From positions 310,001-374,000 of the forward strand of contig CAWBNY010000003.1 in assembly GCA_963790325.1 (NCBI GenBank): 64,000 nt of DNA, read 5' to 3'. This DNA is from JAXDMK01 sp963790325. GTDB taxonomy: Bacteria > Actinomycetota > Acidimicrobiia > Acidimicrobiales > AC-14. Below the pieces are notes generated by a model that searched no databases, was not told where the DNA came from, and saw nothing but the letters and a program-made list of their open reading frames with translations. Shown here piece by piece: positions 1-7,871 of this stretch; the first letter of the stretch is position 1; each line of letters opens with the position of its first letter. A program made the position numbers and the translations under genes.

Positions 1-146
1 CCCGCCACCTGACCCGCCTCCCACCCGTCTCCGAACCCGGCCAGGTAATCGACGTTCGGCGCCTCGGGAGCGGTCCGCGACACCGCCCACTGCCGGGCGG
101 CCGCGTTCTGGAGGAAGCCTCGGCACAGCGCCTCGATCATGTCCAT
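1..146 (-). CDS. Hypothetical protein, N-terminal part only
   Basis: A leftward gene starts at ATG 146 and runs off the left edge, so only about 48 codons are visible. A strong purine-rich ribosome binding site (GAGGAGGAGG) lies just upstream. The visible start reads MDMIEALCRGFLQNAAARQW and continues with a DYLAGFGDGWEAG segment. I see no signal peptide or membrane segment and do not recognise a family. The call rests on the ribosome site and the coding-like composition. Confidence 0.5.
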   Translation of the reverse strand, partial: MDMIEALCRGFLQNAAARQWAVSRTAPEAPNVDYLAGFGDGWEAGQVA

Positions 147-335
147 CGCCGCCTCCTCCTCTCACGGGTCTCTACCCCTAACGAGTCCCGATCGAGACGG
201 GTGATACGAGACGAACGGATCGGGTGGCCCGGACCGCGAGAGCCCGGAGGTGCCCGACCGGGAACCCCGGTGAGTCCGCCTGTCGTCAGGCGGCGGAAGG
301 TTCCTCCACCCAGACCCACCTCGGTGGAACCGGTC

Positions 336-599
336 TCAGCGATTGGAACGCTTCGAGAGAGCGCCGACCCGATCGCCGATGATGACGAGCAGGACTGCGG
401 CGGCGATGGCCACCACCGCACCCAGGAAGTTCAACTCGAAGAGGTCACCCGTCCCCAGGGAGTTGGCTACGAGGCCCCCGACCACCGAGCCGAGCAGACC
501 GAGAACCAGCGTCGTCAAGACGCTCAGGTGCTGCTTGCCGGGAACGACCAGCCGCGCCAGTGCGCCCACCACCAGGCCGAAGACGATGAAACCGATCAT
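336..599 (-). CDS. GlsB/YeaQ/YmgE family small membrane protein
   Basis: This 87-residue protein begins MIGFIVFGLVVGALARLVVPG and is made of three hydrophobic segments joined by short glycine-rich turns, the usual layout and length of the GlsB/YeaQ/YmgE (transglycosylase-associated) family. Members are small inner-membrane proteins often linked to general stress; their biochemical role is unknown. The start at 599 has a GGAGG about 12 bases upstream. The C-terminus ends in a basic KRSNR tail. A much longer leftward reading frame extends upstream, but its extra N-terminal part lacks the family pattern and was rejected. Confidence 0.8.
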   Translation of the reverse strand: MIGFIVFGLVVGALARLVVPGKQHLSVLTTLVLGLLGSVVGGLVANSLGTGDLFELNFLGAVVAIAAAVLLVIIGDRVGALSKRSNR

Positions 600-755
600 G
601 TGTCCAAGCCTCCTACTCGCCGGTCGCCACATGATCGCACTTCTCAAGGGTCGGCCGGCATGGGCCGTTGCCGCCCGGAAGGCGTCGTTCGATGACGGGC
701 GTCGTCCTCCTTGCGTCGCGGTTCGTAGAGTTGGACGGCGTGACACCCGCCGGTC

Positions 756-1514
756 GTGGCTGGCGGCGGCCGGAACGAAAGAAGGCGTTCGCTGAGCACT
801 CGGATCACCTGTCTCTGCTTCGATGCCAACGACCCCTCGCGCTTGGCGCGATTCTGGGCCTCGGCGCTGGACTGGGAGGTCGGCGACGAGACCGACGAGG
901 AAGTCGGTCTGCTGCCGACGGACGGAACCGGCTTCGAGTTCCTGTTCCTTCCCGTTCCGGAGCCGAAGACCGGAAAGAACCGGCTCCACCTCGATCTCGT
1001 CAGCGAATCACCCGAGCACCAGGCGAAGATGGTCGACCGGCTCATCGCTTTGGGGGCGCAGCGGATCGACGTCGGCCAGGGTGATGTCTCCTGGGTCGTG
1101 ATGGCCGACCCTGAGGGCAACGAGTTCTGTGTGGTCGTAAGAGGAGATTTCCTGGCTACCACCGACCGGATCGGTTCCCTCGTGTTCGAGCCCGCCGATC
1201 CGATCGTCGGCCGGTTCTGGAGTGAGGCGGCGGGCTGGCCGATCGTGTACGACCGGGACGGCGACACCGCCATCAGGGCGCCGGACGGACAGGGGCCGTT
1301 CGTGACGTTCGGCCCACCGACCGGCGCGGTCAAGACGGGGAAGAACCGGCTTCACCTCGACATCGCACCGCCGGCCGACGGGGACCAGGTTGCGGAGGTC
1401 GAGCGTCTCAGCGCACTCGGGGCGCGACGGGTCGACATCGGCCAGGGTGACGTTTCCTGGGTCGTGATGGCCGACCCGGAGGGCAACGAGTTCTGCGTGC
1501 TCACCCCTCGCTGA
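756..1514 (+). CDS. Tandem VOC (glyoxalase-like) domain protein
   Basis: The 252-residue product holds two consecutive VOC/glyoxalase-6-type domains, roughly residues 14-125 and 135-252. Each half carries the same KTGKNRLHLD segment and a near-identical GQGDVSWVVMADPEGNEFCV segment. VOC proteins use paired beta-alpha-beta-beta-beta modules to bind a metal or an antibiotic-like ligand, so two modules in one chain can form the whole site. No substrate can be inferred. The GTG at 756 is the only ATG/GTG/TTG in frame before the first domain, and the first dozen residues (basic, Arg-rich) do not look like the fold; a purine-rich stretch near 780 hints that the real start could be a non-standard codon near 793. 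Confidence 0.8.
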   Translation: MAGGGRNERRRSLSTRITCLCFDANDPSRLARFWASALDWEVGDETDEEVGLLPTDGTGFEFLFLPVPEPKTGKNRLHLDLVSESPEHQAKMVDRLIALGAQRIDVGQGDVSWVVMADPEGNEFCVVVRGDFLATTDRIGSLVFEPADPIVGRFWSEAAGWPIVYDRDGDTAIRAPDGQGPFVTFGPPTGAVKTGKNRLHLDIAPPADGDQVAEVERLSALGARRVDIGQGDVSWVVMADPEGNEFCVLTPR

Positions 1515-1626
1515 GATGAGACCGCTGACGGGGCCGGAACGGCCACGATCACCTGCAACCGGCCTGACGATGGCGACCCGCCGGCGCCGGGGAATGGGCG
1601 GTGGCATCCCGGGGTAGGCGTCGGTC

Positions 1627-2655
1627 GTGCCGAACGCGTTGCCACAGCCCCGCGGGCCGATCAGCGAGGCCGTGATCACGGCGCTGCGGACCAACTCGCT
1701 CGCCCCGCTGGCGGCCATCGCCGCTCTCGCCGACGACCCCCTCAGCGGCGATGACAGCCACCTTGCGCTTCACTGCTGCTACGGCCTCTTCCACGATGGC
1801 TACCGCGGCGTCGACGACCGGTGGGAGTGGGAGCCGGTGCTGCTCCGCCTCCGCCGCCGGCTGGAGGAGCGCTTCCTCTCGGCGCTGCGCGCCGAGCATC
1901 GGGCCGGCACGCCGCCCGCCGAGGGGCAGGTTGCCGGCGCCCTGGAGGACCTGATCCGCGCCGGGACGTCCGCGCCGTCACCGTCCCGGCATCTGTCGGA
2001 GCGAGGCTCGATGGAGGAGCTCCGGGAGTTCCTCGTCCACCGATCGATCTACCAACGCAAAGAAGCGGATGCGCACACCTTCGGCATCCCCCGCCTGCGG
2101 GGAGCCGCCAAGTCCGCCATGGTGGTCATCCAGACCGACGAGTACGGGAGCGGCCGTCCCGGTCGATCTCACGCCGAGCTCTTCGCCACCACCATGGAGC
2201 GCCTCGGACTAGATCCGACGCCCGGTGCATATGTCGATGCCGTGCCGGGTGTCACCCTGGCCACCGACAACCTGGCGTCGATGTTCGGCCTGCACCGCGC
2301 CCTGCGGGGTGCCCTTGTCGGCCACTTGGCTGTCTTCGAGATGACCTCGGTCGTGCCGATGAGTCGCTACGCGACGGCGATCCGCCGCCTCGCCGGCGAC
2401 GAGATCGCAGCCGAGTTCTACGACGTCCACGTCGAAGCCGACGCCGACCACGCGGTGATCGCGGCCCACGACCTGGCCGGCAGCTTCGTGCGGGACGAAC
2501 CCGCCCTGGCGTCGCAGGTCCTTTTCGGCGCGGCCGCTCTGATCCAGGTCGAGGCTCGGTTCGCGACACACTTGGTGGTGTGCTGGGAGTCGGGCTGCAG
2601 CTCCCTGTGCTCCTCCGACCGGGCGGAGCGTGTGGCCGCCGGCACCGTCGCCTGA
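1627..2655 (+). CDS. Iron-containing redox enzyme family protein (heme-oxygenase-like fold)
   Basis: The 342-residue protein matches the pattern of heme-oxygenase-like diiron oxidases: a central HRSIYQRKEADAHTFGIPRL segment, a DEYGSGRPGRSHAELF segment, an FEMTSVVPM helix and a VHVEADADHA helix near residue 270 carry the spaced Glu/His/Asp ligands expected for a metal site. Relatives oxidise amino-acid- or fatty-acid-derived substrates; which reaction this one does is unknown. It starts at GTG 1627 and stands alone between the VOC gene and a convergent MTHFR-like gene. No signal peptide is seen, so it is probably cytoplasmic. Confidence 0.75.
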   Translation: MPNALPQPRGPISEAVITALRTNSLAPLAAIAALADDPLSGDDSHLALHCCYGLFHDGYRGVDDRWEWEPVLLRLRRRLEERFLSALRAEHRAGTPPAEGQVAGALEDLIRAGTSAPSPSRHLSERGSMEELREFLVHRSIYQRKEADAHTFGIPRLRGAAKSAMVVIQTDEYGSGRPGRSHAELFATTMERLGLDPTPGAYVDAVPGVTLATDNLASMFGLHRALRGALVGHLAVFEMTSVVPMSRYATAIRRLAGDEIAAEFYDVHVEADADHAVIAAHDLAGSFVRDEPALASQVLFGAAALIQVEARFATHLVVCWESGCSSLCSSDRAERVAAGTVA

Positions 2656-2838
2656 ATCACTACGGAGGGTCGTTTGCGAGCGCCGACGCCGTCGCTGTGA
2701 TGACGAGGTGGGTCGGGAGGGCGTAGTCGAGCCTGCCGACGACCCTCTCCTCAGATTCGTAGCCCTTCCGGTCGAGGCCGTGGAGCCGGCGTGCGTCCGA
2801 CGACCACAGCCAGGCCGGCGGGGGGACCTCGCCGCCAG

Positions 2839-3624
2839 TCAGCGGGACCGGTCCAGCTCCTCGAGCCGCGCCGCGGTCTCCCGGTACCGGACGCCGGGGA
2901 TGAGGTGCACTCCAGTGAAGGCGCCGCTCTCGGCGACGCGGTGGGCCAGCTCACACGCGAGCTCCACGCCGGCGCCCCGGTCGCTCTCGATGGCACCGAG
3001 CCAGGTGGCGGGGACATCGATCTCCGGGATGGCGGCGACAAGCTTGCGGGCCATCGACGCGCTGGGCAGCACCATGACGCCGGCGTACACGTCGCCGTCG
3101 AAGGGGACGGTGTCGCGCCACGCGAGAAGCGCGTCGACATCGAAAGACACCTGGACGAACAGGAAGTCCGCCTCCTGCTTCCAGGCCGGGAGTGGTCGCA
3201 ACCGGGTCGTGACACCTGCCCGAAAGCGGCCGGCATGGCCTTGGTGCTCGTCGCTGAAGCGCCGCAGTTGCTCGATCATCGAGCGGACCGTGAGCTGCCC
3301 GGTGCGGTTGCCGGTGACCGGCTCGTCCCCGTACACGAAAAGGAACTCATCGACGCCGTAGGCGGCTCCGGTCAGGAGGTCGCGTCGGAAGCCGAGCGCG
3401 TTCCGGTCCCGGGCGTTGAGACAGGCGATGGCCCGCCCGCCCATGCGATCGACCTCGTGGGCGACGGCGACACTCGACACGGTGGCCCGTCCCACGTGGT
3501 TGTCGGGGATGAGGTACGCGGAGGCCACCTTGCTGAGCACACCGATCTGGTGCCGGACGTGCATCAGGTCAGGCCTGGTCGGCGGCTCGATCTCGCAGAT
3601 CCACTCGAAGGGCCGCCCGCTCAT
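2839..3624 (-). CDS. Methylenetetrahydrofolate reductase-like protein
   Basis: About 261 residues beginning MSGRPFEWICEIEPPTRPDL. The early EIEPP segment, the following ARDRNALGFRRDLLTGAAYG motif and the FVYGDEP strand resemble the MTHFR TIM barrel, which binds FAD and reduces 5,10-methylene-THF to 5-methyl-THF. The length is slightly short for MetF (about 290), and actinobacteria also carry MetF-like paralogues of unknown role, so methyl-THF synthesis is an inference. A GTG at 3642 would add six residues (start VDSLLG); neither start has a clear ribosome site. It is convergent with the iron redox enzyme. Confidence 0.65.
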   Translation of the reverse strand: MSGRPFEWICEIEPPTRPDLMHVRHQIGVLSKVASAYLIPDNHVGRATVSSVAVAHEVDRMGGRAIACLNARDRNALGFRRDLLTGAAYGVDEFLFVYGDEPVTGNRTGQLTVRSMIEQLRRFSDEHQGHAGRFRAGVTTRLRPLPAWKQEADFLFVQVSFDVDALLAWRDTVPFDGDVYAGVMVLPSASMARKLVAAIPEIDVPATWLGAIESDRGAGVELACELAHRVAESGAFTGVHLIPGVRYRETAARLEELDRSR

Positions 3625-3642
3625 CCCGAGCAGGCTATCCAC

Positions 3643-4161
3643 GGGGACGGGCGATGGGGCCTGGAGCCTCTGATGCGGACTCTCAACCCGAACGACGTCT
3701 CACCCGCCGGCCTTCGCCACGGCGGTCAGGCTGCTGGAGACACCCAACCCGAGACTGGCTACTTGTCGGTTGGTGTCAGCTTCCTCAACTCGATCTACTG
3801 ATCCGGCAGCGTCCCGGACTTGTCGATGCCGGCGCGGTCGCGTGGCAGCCGCCAGGCGCTCGTCCAGTGGCAGGGCCGCCAGGGCTCGGAGCCGTCAGGC
3901 TGGGCACTGAGGACGTTGCCGTCGGGCATCTCCGCGACGCCGCACGGCGCCGCCCTCCAGGTCGACGGCCGGTCACGCAACGCCCCCACTTCGCCCGCGC
4001 CGGCGCCCATCGATCCTCGCCCCGCGGCCGGATCGATCCTCCGCCGTACTCCGCTCTGGGCACGGCCGGGGTGTACGGCAGGGCTGGGACGAATATGGGA
4101 TGCGGCTGGAAATGGGAACGGCCACCCCTCCCGGGATGGCCCCTGAGCTGCACCTTTGATG
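3643..4161. other. Gap left of the mobile element with one doubtful short ORF
   Basis: About 520 bases separate the MTHFR-like gene from the left attachment site. The only candidate gene is a leftward 71-codon frame at 3795-4010 with a central DRPSTWRAAPCGVAEMPDG segment; I do not recognise it and it lacks a convincing ribosome site. It could be a remnant or a small hypothetical gene. No RNA gene or clear terminator is visible. Confidence 0.35.
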
Positions 4162-4205
4162 GAGGCGGCGAGCGGAATCGAACCGCTGTACAGGGCTTTG
4201 CAGGC
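4162..4205. repeat. attL: 44-bp copy of the tRNA-Cys 3' part
   Basis: Bases 4162-4205 are identical to 17497-17540, which form the 3' portion of the intact tRNA-Cys gene from the acceptor end through the anticodon loop. The match breaks on both sides. This is the usual result of site-specific integration by a tyrosine recombinase into the 3' part of a tRNA gene and marks the left end of the element. Confidence 0.9.
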
Positions 4206-4266
4206 TCCGGAACCGGGCGCCGATAGGGCCTCTGAGCAGCCATTTCGTGTCGGGGCCGCCTGCGTC

Positions 4267-4284
4267 GTGACACGAGCAGGACAC
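4267..4284 (+). repeat. Left arm-type integrase site (candidate)
   Basis: The 18-bp GTGACACGAGCAGGACAC lies 62 bp inside attL and matches 16 of 18 bases of 17381-17398, which lies 99 bp inside attR. A further GGGACAC is at 4302-4308. Paired arm motifs flanking a core on both sides are what heterobivalent tyrosine integrases use; the role is inferred from position and sequence only. Confidence 0.55.
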
Positions 4285-4317
4285 GCGAACCCCGGCCCGT
4301 CGGGACACCCGCTGGCG

Positions 4318-4450
4318 GTGATGAAGCGGCTGGGCCATCGTCAGTCACGGGGACCTACAACATCTACGGCCACCTCTTCCCGGCGCGGGAGGAGGCACTC
4401 ACCGTCTCCCTGGACCGCAGCTATCTATCGGCGAAGCGAGCGATGCCAGA
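4318..4450 (+). pseudogene. Tyrosine integrase C-terminal remnant
   Basis: One frame reads VMKRLGHRQS, the conserved C-terminal Gly-His box of tyrosine recombinases. After a one-base shift the next frame reads GTYNIYGHLFPAREEALTVS, the segment with the catalytic tyrosine and the following helix. No upstream integrase domain remains. It is the broken end of an older integrase, just inside attL, and suggests that an earlier element used this site before the present one. Confidence 0.7.
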
Positions 4451-4511
4451 GCCCCTACGTGGTTCCAATTCCCAGGTCTGTGTCGTGGGCGAGGCGTAGG
4501 CTCCCCTCCGA

Positions 4512-5423
4512 ATGGGCGAGGTGATCCGCATCCGACTTGAAGGCCCCGATGCCGAGCCCGGGCGCATCCCCGTCGCGGACGTAACACGACTCTTCCAGGG
4601 CTACGAGCGCGCGCTCGGTCGGGCAGCCGAGGCGCGTCTCCGCCGGCAAGCTCGTACCGGCCGGCGAGGCGCCGCCGTCGAAGCCTCCACACGGCTGATC
4701 TTCCGCGGCATTGAGCGAGGCAGCCTGGTCGCTGAGTTTGAACTGCCCGACGTATCCGACGAGGGCTCGCTTGCACTCGACGACGCTCGTCTCGGCGAGC
4801 TGGCTGCGATGGACGTGCTTGATCTGATCGAGGACCCCGACCAAGCGGGGGACTTGTGGGTGGTGGAAGCTCTTGCCGCCCTTGGCGACGAGTTGGGGAT
4901 CGGCACTCGATACTCCTCCCTCACCGTTGAGCTGCGGCCGGACGACGGCGCTGCCAGCCGTCGGGCAACGCTGTCGGGCGACACCCGGCAGCACCTCAGC
5001 GCCCGCCGGGAAGAAGCAGCCGAGCGTGGGGCTCGGGACGATCGCGTCGTGGGAACCCTTGTCGAGGTTGACTTCGAGCGGCACCGAGCCCACGTTCTTA
5101 CCAGCGACCATCGTCGAGTCACAGTCGTGTTCGATGAAGCGCAAGCTGACGAGATTCAGCGCTGGCTCCGAAGGCAGGGGGAGCTAGAGGGGCGCATTGA
5201 GTACGACGCTCGATCGGGTCTCGCCACCTCGATCGACCTTCAGCGGATTGTGCGCCCCGAGCAGCTCCGAGCGTTGATCGGAGCGGAGGACTTCTGGCGC
5301 CACCGCGGCGTCTCAGGGCTTATCGAAGAGCAGGGAGTGCACGCGATAGGGGACCTCGACGCGCTCGCCGACAATGAGGCGACGGATGAAGAGTTGTCTG
5401 CGTTCCTTGACGCTCTGACGTGA
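4512..5423 (+). CDS. Hypothetical protein, partner of the PIN toxin
   Basis: A 303-residue, acidic, soluble protein (start MGEVIRIRLEGPDAEPGRIP) with no recognisable catalytic motif. Around residues 180-245 it has beta-rich segments (VVGTLVEVDFERHRAHVL and the following VTVVFDEAQADEIQRWL) that look like a small barrel-type domain. The stop codon overlaps the GTG start of the downstream PIN gene (GTGA), so the two are translationally coupled. That placement suggests an antitoxin or regulator, but it is several times longer than normal VapB antitoxins and lacks an obvious AbrB or ribbon-helix-helix N-terminus. Function unknown. Confidence 0.7.
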   Translation: MGEVIRIRLEGPDAEPGRIPVADVTRLFQGYERALGRAAEARLRRQARTGRRGAAVEASTRLIFRGIERGSLVAEFELPDVSDEGSLALDDARLGELAAMDVLDLIEDPDQAGDLWVVEALAALGDELGIGTRYSSLTVELRPDDGAASRRATLSGDTRQHLSARREEAAERGARDDRVVGTLVEVDFERHRAHVLTSDHRRVTVVFDEAQADEIQRWLRRQGELEGRIEYDARSGLATSIDLQRIVRPEQLRALIGAEDFWRHRGVSGLIEEQGVHAIGDLDALADNEATDEELSAFLDALT

Positions 5424-5851
5424 ACCCGGCGGACGTCCCCGACGGCCCGTTGGTCGTCGATACCGATGTCGCGAGCTGGATCCGGACCGGCCATCAGCGC
5501 GCCGAGCCGTTCAAACCCCTTCTACGCGATCACGTCCTCTGCCTGTCCTTCGCCACAGTCGGAGAGCTGTGGGCAGGCGCTGAGATCGCCGGCTGGGGCC
5601 AGCCCCGACGGGACGGTCTCGCAGCCTTCGTCCGTCTCCATGTCGTGCTGCCGGTGGATGACGAGGTCGCAAGGTGGTGGGGGCGAATCCATGCCGCTGT
5701 CCGAGACCAGGTCGCCGTGAACGACGAATGGATCGCGGCCTGCGCGCTGGCGCAAGCGCCTTCACTCGGAGTCGCCACGGGCAACCTCAAGCACTTCCGG
5801 TCGATCGCGGCCAGGTTCCCTGGAATGACGATCGTCCATCCGGACGCGTAG
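5420..5851 (+). CDS. PIN-domain ribonuclease, VapC-like toxin
   Basis: The 143-residue protein has the PIN signature: Asp14 in VVDTDVAS, Glu49 in VGELWAG, Asp102 in NDEWIAA and Asn122 in TGNLKHF, the spaced acidic/polar residues that bind Mg2+ or Mn2+ in VapC-type RNases. VapC toxins cleave tRNA or rRNA; the target here cannot be told. It begins at GTG 5420, overlapping the stop of the upstream 303-residue protein, so expression is tied to it. Both genes sit just inside the left end of the mobile element, typical of modules that stabilise it. Confidence 0.85.
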   Translation: MNPADVPDGPLVVDTDVASWIRTGHQRAEPFKPLLRDHVLCLSFATVGELWAGAEIAGWGQPRRDGLAAFVRLHVVLPVDDEVARWWGRIHAAVRDQVAVNDEWIAACALAQAPSLGVATGNLKHFRSIAARFPGMTIVHPDA

Positions 5852-5929
5852 GGCCCGTCCCCGCGCCATGTCACCTCCGAGCGGGTTCGGGAAATGTCCG
5901 CTGACCTGCGGCTTTGTGGTTGCGACCGA

Positions 5930-5982
5930 CGAGCTTCTGAGCAGCGGGTCGCTGGTTCGAGTCCTGCGGGGGGGCACAGGCG
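5930..5982 (+). repeat. tRNA-Arg(UCU)-like 3' half, possible att remnant
   Basis: Around 5930-5982 the + strand reads like the 3' half of a tRNA: an anticodon-loop-like CTTCTGAG, a variable region, then a T arm with GGTTCGAGTCC and a G-rich acceptor-like end. The 5' half is absent and the T stem has a mismatch (TGC where AGC would pair). It is too incomplete to be a gene. Such 3' halves are common attachment-site cores of integrating elements, so this may be a relic of another integration event. Confidence 0.35.
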
Positions 5983-6230
5983 AAGTGCAGGTTGAGAGGA
6001 CTTTCTCGTCGCTCAGCGTTGAGTGCTGGAACCCTCGATTCTCCTCCATGGTGCGCGCCGCCGCGCCATGAACGCGCCATGAGACCTGCGCTCGGGGTCC
6101 GATGCCGCCCACTCAGAGCAGCAACACGCCACCTGTCTCAAATCGGATTGCAAACTTGTAATTCTGCTGGTTCACTGGTTGGGAAGTCGCAGTGCGATGG
6201 GTCGCGATGACCCGGGAGGAGGTGGCTGCT

Positions 6231-6683
6231 GTGACGGCCACGATGACGAGACAAGACCTCACAGGTCGCGTAGAGGCGCTTGACTTCACGATGATCAAGG
6301 CCAAGCTCCAGGACCCGGAGGAGGGCGCCGGCTGGTCCCCTGGGTACTGCGACCTGGTGGAGGTCGAGTATCGGCGCTATCTCTTCCTCACCGGCACCTA
6401 CCCTGAGCTACCCATCGTTCCCTCCAAGATCATCGACACGTTCTGGCACGGGCACATCCTCGACACCCAGGCCTACGCGCCCGATTGCGACAATGTGTTT
6501 GGGTACTTCCTCCACCATTATCCGTACTTCGGAATGCGTGGCCCGGAAGATGCAGCTGCACTTGGTGACGCGTATGACCGGACACTCGAAATCTACGAAC
6601 TGCATTTCGGTAAGCCGCCCGGAGACCTCTGGGCCCGCAGCGGAGCGGCCCGCTGCCCCAACTGCGGCAACCGTTGTAAGTAG
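6231..6683 (+). CDS. GRDP-like (DUF1399-type) protein
   Basis: The 150-residue product contains the core block of glycine-rich-domain-protein-like (GRDP/DUF1399) proteins: VPSKIIDTFWHGHILDTQAY, a Cys a few residues on, and FGYFLHHYPYFGMRG, with clustered His residues that could bind metal. A C-terminal CPNCGNRC may form a small zinc knuckle. The family is mostly described in plants and fungi and its biochemistry is unknown. GTG 6231 is chosen because GGGAGGAGGT sits seven bases upstream; an ATG at 6243 is possible. It is 20 bp from the RelA/SpoT-domain gene and probably cotranscribed with it. Confidence 0.75.
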   Translation: MTATMTRQDLTGRVEALDFTMIKAKLQDPEEGAGWSPGYCDLVEVEYRRYLFLTGTYPELPIVPSKIIDTFWHGHILDTQAYAPDCDNVFGYFLHHYPYFGMRGPEDAAALGDAYDRTLEIYELHFGKPPGDLWARSGAARCPNCGNRCK

Positions 6684-6703
6684 TTCACTCGCGGCATCGC
6701 CCA

Positions 6704-7759
6704 GTGGCCTCCGATCCCTGGACCCTCGGCTTGGAGCGGGAGCGTTCGATTGCGCTTCCAAAGTACGAGAGCTTTGCACGGCAGCTTCTGAGTCTGATCG
6801 AGGCGCTGTGCGAGTCGGAAAGGATTGACATTCAGTCTCGATCTTCGCGGATCAAAACTGTGGAGAGTATCTCACGGAAGCTCCGAGAGGACAAGAATCT
6901 CGATTGCTTCGGAGACGTCCATGATCTCTGCGGAATTAGAGTTGTCGTCTCTACGCTGACTGATATAAAGCGAGTTCGCGACCTACTTCGTCGCGAGCTG
7001 GAGGTTGTTAGCGAAAAATGGCTCGGCCAGGATAAAGCTGATGTATTTGGGTATCGCAGCCTGCATATGCAAGTCAGGATCGACAAACGGAGGGGCGAAG
7101 AGACCGAGTGGGTAAGTGCGCGAGAATGCGAGGCCGAAGTCCAGATCCGGACGGTCTTGCAGGACGGCTGGGCTATTGTGAGCCGGGAACATGACTATCG
7201 AAACGGTCGGGTTGCGCCCGACAAGGTACGGCGTCGGCTATTCCGCGTAGCGTCGTTGGTCGAGAGTTCCGATGAGATGCTCGACCAATACTGTTCGGAG
7301 GTCAAAAAGGCGCGGAAGAAATATCGGCGGGCTGCCACGAGGCGGGACTGGGTGTTGCTACCTCTCGATATCGACTCATTGCTAATCACATGGTCACGGT
7401 ACCCTTGGACTGCGGTTGCAGACCGGAGCCGAAAGTTAGGCTACAAGAAGCCGGACAAAGATCTCCTCGTTCGCGAGGACGATGATGTGACAAGCCTCCT
7501 ATTTATCGCCCAAGGTTGCGGGATGCACTCAACAGGGGATCTCGCCGATCTCGTTGCGGAGGTAGCGAGGGGTGGCCGAGATAGGGAGCTATCTGCCGTT
7601 CGGACCATCGCTGCCAAACGTGGCCTCAAGCCCTACGCCGTCGGCTGGCAGGTGGTGACGATTCCACTATTGGTCGATCATCCTTCAGAAATCGACAAGT
7701 CAGTGTTGTCACCCCACCTCCGAAAAGCAATCATTAAGGTCGCCGGGACCAGGTCGTGA
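6704..7759 (+). CDS. RelA/SpoT-domain nucleotidyltransferase
   Basis: The 351-residue protein carries the (p)ppGpp-synthetase fold in its first 170 residues: SRIKTVESISRKL near 48-60, DLCGIRVVV near 74-82, GYRSLHMQV near 117-125 and EVQIRTVLQDGW near 145-156, with the catalytic-type Glu in the last. There is no HD hydrolase domain and no TGS/ACT region. The remaining 180 residues, from about 215, are unassigned. Small alarmone synthetases of this form either make (p)ppGpp or, as toxSAS toxins, pyrophosphorylate tRNA. Its island location and lower GC favour a toxin or anti-phage role, but that is inference. The start is GTG 6704 with no clear ribosome site. Confidence 0.8.
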   Translation: MASDPWTLGLERERSIALPKYESFARQLLSLIEALCESERIDIQSRSSRIKTVESISRKLREDKNLDCFGDVHDLCGIRVVVSTLTDIKRVRDLLRRELEVVSEKWLGQDKADVFGYRSLHMQVRIDKRRGEETEWVSARECEAEVQIRTVLQDGWAIVSREHDYRNGRVAPDKVRRRLFRVASLVESSDEMLDQYCSEVKKARKKYRRAATRRDWVLLPLDIDSLLITWSRYPWTAVADRSRKLGYKKPDKDLLVREDDDVTSLLFIAQGCGMHSTGDLADLVAEVARGGRDRELSAVRTIAAKRGLKPYAVGWQVVTIPLLVDHPSEIDKSVLSPHLRKAIIKVAGTRS

Positions 7760-7871
7760 CTCTCGACCGGCCGCCTCTCGGTTGCCAATGACCGGGATCC
7801 GGCCCTGACGACGCGTTGAGGGGCCTGTTCCTTGACTATCTCACCGCCATCGGACCCGATTCTCCCCTCTG

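Noticed and set aside
2660..2838. Short leftward frame after the MTHFR-like gene (PAWLWSSDARRLHGL and a conserved-looking tail)
   Set aside because: Composition looks coding, but I find no usable start codon and no family; left unannotated.
4162..4205. A second tRNA-Cys gene at the left end
   Set aside because: Only the 3' part is present; without the D arm and 5' acceptor strand it cannot be a tRNA.
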